A stretch of 8,311 nt of DNA, taken from assembly GCA_002315975.1 (NCBI GenBank), contig DCIK01000031.1:1-8311 (forward strand), in the 5' to 3' direction. This document shows positions 1 through 4,889 of the stretch, one piece after another. A model generated the notes under the pieces. That model was not told where the DNA came from. It saw only the letters and a program-made list of their open reading frames with translations, and did not search any database. This DNA comes from Clostridiales bacterium UBA1728. GTDB lineage: Bacteria > Bacillota > Clostridia > Oscillospirales > Oscillospiraceae. The position numbers and the translations under genes were made by a program. Each line of letters opens with the position of its first letter. Position 1 is the first letter of the stretch.

Positions 1-515
1 AAACCGTCTTTCTGTATCTGTATGAGAAGAATCACCGATTATCCGTTGCAAAGGAAATGCGGGATACCAAGCTTCGGGTGGAACAGGCAAAGAAACGCAT
101 CAAGGAACTTGACGGGCTGATTTCCGCTTCCTTTGAGCAGCTTGCTCGCGGTACGATTTCCGAAGAGCGATTCAAAATCTTCTGTGATAAGTACGAAGCA
201 GAACAAAAGGAGCTTACAAAATTCGTATCGGAAACAGAAGCCGAAATCCAGACGGCGAAGCAAGATGCGGTCGATCTGAAAGCGTTTCTCGAAAATATCC
301 GTGAATGTACCGATATTCAAAAACTCACCCCAACGCTTGTAAATACGCTCATTAAGAAAATTGAGATATTCAACAGCGTAAAGGGCGAGGACGGGAAGAA
401 GCACGTTCCGATCACAATTCACTTTCGGTCGGTGGATATTGTTACCGTTCCCGACGAAGAAGAAATCATTGCCGCTATGGAAGAAATCCGCAATAACCCC
501 ACGAAAGTGGCGTAA
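1..515 (+). CDS. Large serine recombinase, C-terminal part (partial, DUF4368-like end)
   Basis: The reading frame is open from base 3 and ends at TAA 513-515; the 5' part lies outside the window. The 170 visible residues are strongly helical and charged, with a coiled-coil-like stretch (from about MRDTKLRVEQAKKRIKELDG, encoded from base 57) followed by a short C-terminal segment with KIEIFNSVKG and ITIHFRSVDIV. This is the pattern I know from the end of large serine recombinases (DUF4368 type, Tn4451/TndX-like) that excise and integrate clostridial mobile elements; the catalytic serine domain and the zinc-ribbon recombinase domain would be upstream. The ATG at 57 is internal, not the start. 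The base composition is AT-richer than the genes to the right, consistent with acquired DNA. These recombinases usually lie at the very end of their element, so the element border should be close to base 516. Family call good; element identity not determinable here. Confidence 0.82.
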   Translation, partial: TVFLYLYEKNHRLSVAKEMRDTKLRVEQAKKRIKELDGLISASFEQLARGTISEERFKIFCDKYEAEQKELTKFVSETEAEIQTAKQDAVDLKAFLENIRECTDIQKLTPTLVNTLIKKIEIFNSVKGEDGKKHVPITIHFRSVDIVTVPDEEEIIAAMEEIRNNPTKVA

Positions 516-553
516 AACAAAGGAAAACGGTGCAACCCAAACGGATTGCACCG
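513..553 (-). terminator. Hairpin with U-rich tail, probable terminator for trxA
   Basis: A perfect 8-bp inverted repeat (cggtgcaa 528-535, ttgcaccg 546-553) encloses a 10-nt loop. Read on the minus strand the stem is followed by ttttcctttgtttt, a good U-rich tail; on the plus strand no U-tract follows. It therefore fits best as an intrinsic terminator for minus-strand transcription from trxA, although it starts about 70 bases past the trxA stop and abuts the recombinase stop codon. It may belong to the mobile element and act as an insulating terminator. Confidence 0.5.
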
Positions 554-625
554 TATCCTACATAGAACTGTCCTTTAGAGCACCGCCCAAATTCCGGATG
601 GTTTTTTTATTGGCGAAAAATGCGC

Positions 626-946
626 TTATTCCGCGTCCAGTAGAAGCTGCTCGATTTCTTCCTTGCCCCGGGCACCCACCATGCCCTTGGTGGCCTTGCC
701 GTTTCGGAACACGATCAGCGTGGGAATGGAGCTCACCTGAAAGAGGGCGGAGAGCTCGGTCTCCTCGTCCACATTCACCTTGCCCACCTTCCAGCTGCCC
801 TCCCGCTCCTGGGCGATGGCGGCAACGATGGGCGCCACCATGCGGCAGGGACCGCACCAGTCGGCCCAGAAGTCCAGCAGCACGGGCTTTTCGCTTTTGA
901 GCACTTCCGTCTCGAAATTCTCGCGGGTAATGGTCAGTTCAGCCAT
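626..946 (-). CDS. trxA: Thioredoxin
   Basis: A 106-residue cytoplasmic thioredoxin, the usual length for TrxA. The active site WCGPC is at residues 30-34, with C31 and C34 as the redox pair; D26 (in LLDFWADW) is the conserved buried acid, and the cis-proline is P75 in SSIPTL. It reduces disulfides in client proteins and is itself recycled by thioredoxin reductase, which is not in this window. The ATG at 946-944 is preceded by a perfect AGGAGG (960-955) with an 8-nt spacer, so the start is firm. The gene follows the membrane-protein gene (1848-1057) on the same strand with a 110-bp gap holding a structured repeat; no separate promoter was recognised, so it may be co-transcribed or use a promoter inside the repeat. 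Its 3' side faces the recombinase end of a mobile element. Confidence 0.95.
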   Translation of the reverse strand: MAELTITRENFETEVLKSEKPVLLDFWADWCGPCRMVAPIVAAIAQEREGSWKVGKVNVDEETELSALFQVSSIPTLIVFRNGKATKGMVGARGKEEIEQLLLDAE

Positions 947-961
947 GGGATAATCCTCCTG

Positions 962-1048
962 TTATTGATACGCCCTCCCGCCGACCAAGGCGGCTTTCCC
1001 GCCGCGATGAGCGCAAGGAAAGTCTCGTTGGGAATCGAAGATTCCCAA
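962..1048 (-). repeat. Truncated copy of a structured intergenic repeat
   Basis: Read on the minus strand this holds a perfect 9-bp hairpin (arms 1028-1036 and 1040-1048, 3-nt loop) and then a GC-rich hairpin around 982-1008. The 27 bases 982-1008, reverse-complemented, match 3711-3737 at 26 of 27 positions, and the similarity continues over the following bases (gagggcg-a-caata in both). The copy stops right before the trxA ribosome site, and the later hairpins of the long copy at 3661-3880 are missing. On the plus strand the first hairpin is followed by a T-run (1053-1058), so it could also terminate rightward transcripts. The function is unknown. Confidence 0.6.
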
Positions 1049-1056
1049 TGAATTTT

Positions 1057-1848
1057 TTATTCATATTCATCGTCCACGTCAAACTCGGGCAGAACCTCGC
1101 TCATGTTGAGGACGAGGAGCCCGATGATGGCAGCAAAGCCTATGGCCCAGCCGCCGAGAATCAGCCGCCCGCCGCCGAGGGATGTATCCATCAGAACGGT
1201 AATATTCAGCATGGTTGCCAGCGCGCAGGCATAGACTGCCTTCAGCGGCTGGGCCCGATAGTGGAAGTAGGCCGCCAGCCGATATACGGCGTAGAGCGAG
1301 CCGGCGATGGCCAGCATCAGCGGCGCATAGGTCCACAGGACGGGGTCGCGGGCATAGTCCCGGTAGGCCACCACAAACCAGACGGAGAAAAACGCTACGC
1401 TCGTCAGGCTCAGGAAAGCACCGAAGCCGCCCCAGCGATTCAGGTAGGGGAAGAACAGAAGACCGGTCACGCCCACAAGACCCAGCAGCGCCGTCATCTT
1501 GTTCACAACGCCCTCGCCCAGAAAGAAGCTGAGAACCGCGCCGCCCGCAGCGATCACGCCGCCGCACACGATCAACGCCACCAGAGGCTGGGGGAGATTG
1601 GTCATGGCCTTTTCCGGGTCCTCAGAGGCCATGGCGCCCCGCAGGGTGCGGTTCATGAGCCACATTGCCGCTGCGGAGAGAATCAGGGCCAGCGCCAGCA
1701 GGATGCTCAGCGGGTGACGGGGCACCGCCAGGCCGGTTTCGGCATCGAAAACGTTCATATTCTGCAGCCAGCGGAGCAGTACGCATACCGCTCCCAGACC
1801 GGCAGGGGTCATGGAGTGAATCCAGGCTTGTTTCTGCATAGCTTGCAT
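1057..1848 (-). CDS. Polytopic membrane protein of unknown function
   Basis: I do not recognise the family. The 263-residue product is dominated by hydrophobic segments: likely membrane spans at about residues 46-66, 89-110, 117-136, 141-161, 170-194, 203-222 and 228-249, plus a possible weaker one at 14-30. The C-terminus is a short acidic tail (EFDVDDEYE), presumably cytoplasmic or at the membrane face. No catalytic motif stands out. It lies upstream of trxA on the same strand and divergently from the SpoIID-family gene. A strong sigma-A promoter sits in front (1904-1876). The start is uncertain: ATG 1848 has no spaced ribosome site, because the only purine run (acgag) abuts it; ATG 1839 (residue 4) has that GAG at a workable 9-nt distance. 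Either way the protein changes by three residues. Confidence concerns the gene being real; the function is open. Confidence 0.85.
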   Translation of the reverse strand: MQAMQKQAWIHSMTPAGLGAVCVLLRWLQNMNVFDAETGLAVPRHPLSILLALALILSAAAMWLMNRTLRGAMASEDPEKAMTNLPQPLVALIVCGGVIAAGGAVLSFFLGEGVVNKMTALLGLVGVTGLLFFPYLNRWGGFGAFLSLTSVAFFSVWFVVAYRDYARDPVLWTYAPLMLAIAGSLYAVYRLAAYFHYRAQPLKAVYACALATMLNITVLMDTSLGGGRLILGGWAIGFAAIIGLLVLNMSEVLPEFDVDDEYE

Positions 1849-1871
1849 CTCGTTTCATCGGAGTATTTTGC

Positions 1872-1880
1872 TGGTATCAT
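1872..1880 (+). promoter_or_regulatory. Possible extended -10 for the SpoIID-family gene
   Basis: TGGTATCAT on the plus strand has the TG-N-TATAAT-like form of an extended -10 element and lies almost exactly on top of the minus-strand -10. No convincing -35 is visible. The overlapping CATACACT (1878-1885) also resembles a sigma-E -10 (CATACA-T), which would suit a sporulation gene, but no sigma-E -35 occurs at the required distance. I regard the position as likely and the sigma factor as undecided. Confidence 0.35.
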
Positions 1881-1904
1881 ACACTTTTTCCGCTCAATCG
1901 TCAA
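1876..1904 (-). promoter_or_regulatory. Sigma-A promoter for the membrane protein gene
   Basis: On the minus strand TTGACG (1904-1899) is separated by exactly 17 bases from TATGAT (1881-1876), five of six consensus matches in each box. The transcript would start near 1869 and give a leader of roughly 20-30 bases. The -35 box overlaps the ribosome binding site of the divergent SpoIID-family gene, so the two genes share a very small control region. Confidence 0.75.
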
Positions 1905-1915
1905 GGAGGCATTCC

Positions 1916-2797
1916 ATGAAGCTCTTTTTCCGTTCCGCCCTCTGTCTGTTCTACGCCGCCGCTCTGCCCCTGCTGGGCACCGGGCTTTGGCCGCAGACGG
2001 AAGCCCCGCTCACCCTGCTCACGGAGGCCGGGGAGATCCGGCTGACCATGGACGAGTATCTGACAGGCGTGCTCGCCGGGGAGATGCCCGCCGCCTTTCC
2101 CGAGGAGGCGCTGAAGGCTCAGGCCGTGGCATCCCGCAGCTACGCCAGAGCGCTTATGCAGCGGGGCAAACACGGGGAAAGCACCCTCTGCGCCGCCGGG
2201 AGCTGCTGCCAGAGCTATCTCAGCGAGCGGGAGCGCCGGGAGAAGTGGGGCGCGGACTTTGCGCTCTACGAGGAAAAGCTCCGCAGCTGCGTCAGCGCCA
2301 CGGAGGGCAAACTTCTCTATTATGGGGACAGCGTAGCGGAGGCCTGCTTCCACGCCTCCAGCTTCGGCTGCACCGAGAGCAGCGAGGCCGTGTGGGGGCA
2401 GGCGTTGCCCTATCTGGTATCCGTCAGCAGTCCCGAAAGCGCCGAGAGCGTTCCCCGGCAGGTCAGCCGGGTCTGCTTCAGCCCCGAGGAGCTGGCCGAG
2501 GCACTCGGCTGTGAAGGGGATAGCGGCATCGGCAAGTGCGTCCGGGATTCCTCCGGCCGGGTGGAGACGCTGGAGCTGCTGGGACAGAGCTACAGCGGCA
2601 GGGAGCTGCGCTCTCTGCTGGGTCTGCGCTCCACGGATTTTGAGCCGGCATTCACGGACGGGCAGTACATTTTTACCGTATACGGCTACGGTCACGGGGT
2701 GGGCATGAGTCAGTACGGGGCTAAGCTTCTGGCAGAGCAGGGATATGACTACCGGGAGATTTTAGCCCACTACTACCCCGGAACGGAAATCGGATAA
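1916..2797 (+). CDS. SpoIID/LytB-domain protein (sporulation-type lytic transglycosylase or amidase enhancer)
   Basis: The 293-residue product has an N-terminal hydrophobic anchor or signal at about residues 7-24 and then a SpoIID domain. Diagnostic blocks are GVLAGEMPAAFPEEALKAQA (51-70), where E56 corresponds to the catalytic glutamate of SpoIID, then HASSFGCTESS (146-156), and the C-terminal YGYGHGVGMSQYG (256-268) with HYYPGT (285-290). SpoIID cleaves glycan strands during engulfment in the mother cell, with SpoIIP and SpoIIM; paralogues with this domain also act in wall lysis. The length is shorter than B. subtilis SpoIID (about 340). The ATG at 1916 has AAGGAGG (1903-1909) at 6 nt, so this start is preferred over any upstream one. 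The protein is cysteine-rich for an exported enzyme, with C92, C97 and C98 at the position where the family has C-x4-HC. Neighbours do not include spoIIP or spoIIIA genes, so true SpoIID versus paralogue remains open. Confidence 0.88.
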   Translation: MKLFFRSALCLFYAAALPLLGTGLWPQTEAPLTLLTEAGEIRLTMDEYLTGVLAGEMPAAFPEEALKAQAVASRSYARALMQRGKHGESTLCAAGSCCQSYLSERERREKWGADFALYEEKLRSCVSATEGKLLYYGDSVAEACFHASSFGCTESSEAVWGQALPYLVSVSSPESAESVPRQVSRVCFSPEELAEALGCEGDSGIGKCVRDSSGRVETLELLGQSYSGRELRSLLGLRSTDFEPAFTDGQYIFTVYGYGHGVGMSQYGAKLLAEQGYDYREILAHYYPGTEIG

Positions 2798-2817
2798 CGC
2801 TTCACCGCTTCTCCCTG

Positions 2818-2857
2818 CCCTCCCCTTTGGGGAGGGTGCCCCGCAGGGGCGGGAGAG
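2818..2857 (+). repeat. Bipartite hairpin repeat, copy 1
   Basis: The perfect stem ccctcccc (2818-2825) / ggggaggg (2829-2836) with a ttt loop is followed by a second stem gcccc (2838-2842) / ggggc (2846-2850) and the tail gggagagg. The same two-hairpin layout recurs at 2870-2915 in inverted orientation and at 6131-6172. It lies just past the stop of the SpoIID-family gene but lacks a U-tract, so it is not a classical terminator. Repeats of this look are common between genes in gut Clostridia as far as I recall. Confidence 0.6.
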
Positions 2858-2869
2858 GTTGATCGGCTG

Positions 2870-2915
2870 CCTCTTCAGTCACGGCTCCGCCGTGCCGGCT
2901 TCCCCAAAGGGGAAC
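2870..2915 (-). repeat. Bipartite hairpin repeat, copy 2 (inverted)
   Basis: Read on the minus strand: stem ttcccc (2914-2909) / ggggaa (2905-2900), then stem cacggc (2894-2889) / gccgtg (2885-2880), then the tail actgaagagg ending at 2870. It has the same order of parts as the copies at 2818-2857 and 6131-6172, but lies head-to-head with the first, in the convergent spacer between the SpoIID-family gene and the PHP gene. Confidence 0.55.
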
Positions 2916-2956
2916 CCAGGAGAGCTCGCCCCCACGGGTTTGCGCACGCCTTTGCA

Positions 2957-2980
2957 GGGCTCGGCCTCCGGACGAGCCGC
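2957..2980 (-). repeat. 24-base dispersed repeat, copy A
   Basis: The reverse complement of this stretch matches 7736-7759 at 23 of 24 bases, nearly 4.8 kb away in the opposite orientation. It is itself partly palindromic (cggc...gccg around tccgga). It lies in the gene-free spacer 2798-3013, where I see no other gene: the remaining bases hold only the hairpin repeats and the end of the PHP gene. Confidence 0.5.
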
Positions 2981-3013
2981 ACACGGCATCTCGGAGAGCG
3001 GGGGGTACGTGCA

Positions 3014-3640
3014 TCACATCTCTGCCTTGCAGCGCTTAAGCCAGTCCAATACCTCGTAGTCCACCTCCGGTTCGCCTAATACGGCAGTGCTTACGCTGCC
3101 GTAGCCGCTGCCGCCCACGGGGTCCATGCTCCATTCCTTGGCGGTGTCCAGCCAGCTCTGGCTTTCCTCGGGCGTATAGCCGGTATGGAGCACCTCCACA
3201 AACTCTACGCCGCAGCAGCGGACAGACTGCATGAAGTACTCCAGACTCATGCCCTCGATGCCCGCGCTCCGGGGATCGGCCAGCGCCGAGAGCGCTCCGG
3301 CATCCCGGAGTACGGCAGCCGCCTGTCCCACGGTGGGGATTTCGCTCCTTGCGTCCTCTAAAAGCCTTCGGAGAGCGGCATTATCGGGGTCCGGGAAGTA
3401 GCCCAGCAGGCTGAGCTTCGCCTCGAAGCGGGCGAGCTTCACGGGAATTTCCACGCCCGGGATAAACTCTATGCCCAGCCTTTCCGCTTCTGCGGCGGCC
3501 TCGGCGAGACCGTCCAGACTCAGGAAATCGGTGAGTGCCAGCGCCGCAAGCCTTTTCTCGTGAGCTTTGCGGACAAGCTCCGCAGGGGTATCCATGCCAC
3601 CGGAAACGGTGGAGCGGGTATGCAGGTCAACAAGCATCAT
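3014..3640 (-). CDS. PHP-fold protein with degraded metal site (probable pseudoenzyme)
   Basis: The 208-residue product follows the PHP phosphoesterase plan of the TrpH/YciV type: DLHTRSTVSGG near the N-terminus, ALTDFL (about 36-41), PGVEI (61-65), LSLLGYF, ALADP and GGSGYGS (176-182). In active relatives these blocks read DLHxHSxxSDG, TDHD, GVE, (I)HIxG, AHP and GSDxH. Here the expected ligands are replaced by R9, G14, F39, S77, D122, G179 and G181; only H7 and E64 (with D5 and D38) remain. It is also about 85 residues shorter than YciV, lacking the middle insertion. The fold is therefore recognisable but hydrolysis of phosphate esters is unlikely. I chose ATG 3640 because AAGGAG (3654-3649) lies 8 nt upstream; a GTG at 3649 overlaps that site. 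The frame is intact, which argues against recent decay. It is convergent with the SpoIID-family gene, with no obvious partner gene. Confidence 0.8.
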   Translation of the reverse strand: MMLVDLHTRSTVSGGMDTPAELVRKAHEKRLAALALTDFLSLDGLAEAAAEAERLGIEFIPGVEIPVKLARFEAKLSLLGYFPDPDNAALRRLLEDARSEIPTVGQAAAVLRDAGALSALADPRSAGIEGMSLEYFMQSVRCCGVEFVEVLHTGYTPEESQSWLDTAKEWSMDPVGGSGYGSVSTAVLGEPEVDYEVLDWLKRCKAEM

Positions 3641-3648
3641 GATTCTCA

Positions 3649-3654
3649 CTCCTT
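3649..3654 (-). promoter_or_regulatory. Ribosome binding site deciding the PHP gene start
   Basis: AAGGAG on the minus strand ends 8 bases before ATG 3640. The alternative GTG at 3649 shares its first base with this site and so could not use it, which makes ATG 3640 the better start. Confidence 0.7.
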
Positions 3655-3660
3655 ATTTTA

Positions 3661-3880
3661 TAGTCGATTGTAAAACTGCGTTTTACAATCGAGAAAAGAC
3701 ACTCGCATTGATCGCGGCGGCAAAGCCGCCTTGGTCGATGCGAGGGCGCACCAATAGAGTGCGCCTCAGGGTATTTTCAATCGAGCAAAGCTCCCTTGAA
3801 AATGACTGAATTATTTTGCGAGCTGCGGCTCGCAAACTCCGCGAGGCAAAGTAATAAATCTGGTAAGCGTTTTACAATCA
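3661..3880 (+). repeat. Structured non-coding element: five consecutive hairpins
   Basis: This gene-free stretch is almost entirely made of hairpins. A: a 13-bp perfect stem, 3664-3676 with 3680-3692, 3-nt loop. B: a 20-bp stem with one mismatch and three G-T pairs, 3702-3721 with 3725-3744. C: ggcgcac/gtgcgcc, 3745-3751 with 3759-3765. D: attttcaa/ttgaaaat, 3773-3780 with 3796-3803, with an inner gagc/gctc stem. E: tttgcgagc/gctcgcaaa, 3815-3823 with 3828-3836. The 3' arm of hairpin A (gcgttttacaatc, 3678-3690) is repeated exactly at 3867-3879, so the 5' arm could alternatively pair with the far end and enclose the whole element. A shorter relative lies at 962-1048. No credible reading frame crosses it. 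It could be a non-autonomous repeat or a structured RNA; the function is unknown. Confidence 0.65.
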
Positions 3881-3936
3881 ACCATCGCCTGTTTCCACAG
3901 TATACCATAGTGTACACGGAAATGGGACTGTTTTTC

Positions 3937-3965
3937 TGGACAAAATCGGAAAAAAGGGGTAAAAT
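3937..3965 (+). promoter_or_regulatory. Sigma-A promoter for the lipoprotein/glycosyltransferase operon
   Basis: TGGACA (3937-3942), a 17-base spacer and TAAAAT (3960-3965): five of six matches in each box at ideal spacing. Transcription should start near 3972, giving a leader of about 30 bases before the ATG at 4002, which has AGGAG (3990-3994) at 7 nt. It lies downstream of the hairpin array, so the array would not be part of this transcript. Confidence 0.75.
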
Positions 3966-4001
3966 TATTCTGTATTTTTATTTCTTCTTAGGAGTACAGC
4001 T

Positions 4002-4889
4002 ATGAAACGCCTCCTGATCCTGATTTTATCCGCTTTTCTTCTCTGCGGCTGCGGCAAAAAAGCCGAAAGCGAGCAGCAGAGCAGCGTCATAGAGCAGACC
4101 GAGCGAAAAAAGGCCGAGGACAGCAGCGACAGCGCCTGGGCCAAACAGCTCCCTGCCGCAGCAGCGGAAAGCAGTCCGCTCCTTCGCCGCACCAAGTACG
4201 ATGCCGAGGGCAACGTGGTAGGCTGGGTGGACTATTCCCTCAATGCCGACGGCCGCCCCATCAAGGCCACGCCTCACTCTGCCGAGGGCTTTCTCACCGA
4301 CGAGGACTACCTCATCACCTACGAATACTCCAACGGCTATTTAGTGGCCGAGAACGACTACAGCAACGACGGCGAGAGACTCATCTACCGCCGGAAGTTC
4401 GACAGCGCCGGCCGGGAGCTTAAGTGGATCCTCTATGACGAGAAGGGCAAGGTCAGTCTCTGGTACGAAAATGCCTACAATGAGCAGGGCGACTGCGTCT
4501 CCCACCTGATGTGCAAAGAGGGTCAGGTGGCCAAGGTCATGAACCTGCGGGAGTATGACTACGACGAGACCGGCCACATCCGCCAGTGCCGCTATCTCAG
4601 CGAGAGCGGCAGCGTCATCCACATCTATGACTATGAATACAGACTTGACAGTGCCGGTCGGGTGGTCAGCTATCGCCAGTACGACAGCTCCGCCAGTCTC
4701 TTAGTGGAGTGGTTCCGCTACGGCTACGACGTGGCCGGACAGCTCCTCTATGAGGAGCAGATCGACGGCGGCGAGCGGGTGCTCATCCGCACGGAATACC
4801 TCTACGATACTCAGGGTCGCGTTGTCCGGGAGCAGATTTACTCCTCCGACGGTGCTCTGGCCATTATTATGGAGAACAGCTATCAATGA
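4002..4889 (+). CDS. Lipoprotein with YD-type tandem repeats
   Basis: The 295-residue product starts with a lipoprotein signal: KR, a hydrophobic run, then the lipobox L14-C15-G16-C17, so C17 would be lipidated and the protein anchored to the outer face of the membrane. Residues 18-60 are a polar, Ser/Glu/Ala-rich linker. From about 66 to the end there are about eight units of 24-28 residues built on the pattern Y-x-Y-D-x-x-G-R... followed by YD-x-x-G, beginning near 66, 107, 131, 157, 185, 212, 240 and 266. This resembles YD/RHS repeats, which form extended beta structures that bind carbohydrate or encapsulate partners; here there is no RHS core or toxin domain. The ligand is unknown. ATG 4002 follows AGGAG at 7 nt. 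Its stop overlaps the glycosyltransferase start (ATGA), which implies translational coupling and a shared role. Confidence 0.85.
   Translation: MKRLLILILSAFLLCGCGKKAESEQQSSVIEQTERKKAEDSSDSAWAKQLPAAAAESSPLLRRTKYDAEGNVVGWVDYSLNADGRPIKATPHSAEGFLTDEDYLITYEYSNGYLVAENDYSNDGERLIYRRKFDSAGRELKWILYDEKGKVSLWYENAYNEQGDCVSHLMCKEGQVAKVMNLREYDYDETGHIRQCRYLSESGSVIHIYDYEYRLDSAGRVVSYRQYDSSASLLVEWFRYGYDVAGQLLYEEQIDGGERVLIRTEYLYDTQGRVVREQIYSSDGALAIIMENSYQ

Noticed and set aside
39..551. A 170-codon minus-strand open frame
   Set aside because: It is antisense to the recombinase tail and begins inside the hairpin at 528-553; there is no ribosome site and no family resemblance.
1048..2514. A 488-codon plus-strand open frame
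   Set aside because: It is antisense to the membrane-protein gene and then out of frame inside the SpoIID-family gene. Its composition (Gln, His, Arg-rich, low complexity) is that of a shadow frame in GC-rich DNA, and there is no ribosome site.
2802..3017. A 71-codon minus-strand frame across the convergent spacer
   Set aside because: Its translation is just the hairpin repeats read through (for example PLPPLRGTLPKGEG), a typical false gene in such repeats.
3655..3662. TATAAAAT on the minus strand as a -10 box for the PHP gene
   Set aside because: Transcription from it would begin inside the ribosome site, and no -35 lies at the right distance; the match is probably chance in an AT-rich leader.
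3661..3880. CRISPR array or tRNA cluster as an explanation for the hairpins
   Set aside because: The stems differ from each other, there are no regularly spaced identical repeats, and no tRNA cloverleaf or CCA end can be traced.
3796..4005. A small plus-strand frame in front of the lipoprotein gene
   Set aside because: It runs through hairpin E and the promoter at 3937-3965 and has no ribosome site.
4200..4889. RHS/polymorphic toxin reading of the YD-repeat protein
   Set aside because: It is short, has a lipoprotein signal, ends within the repeats, and has no RHS core, no C-terminal toxin domain and no following immunity-like gene.
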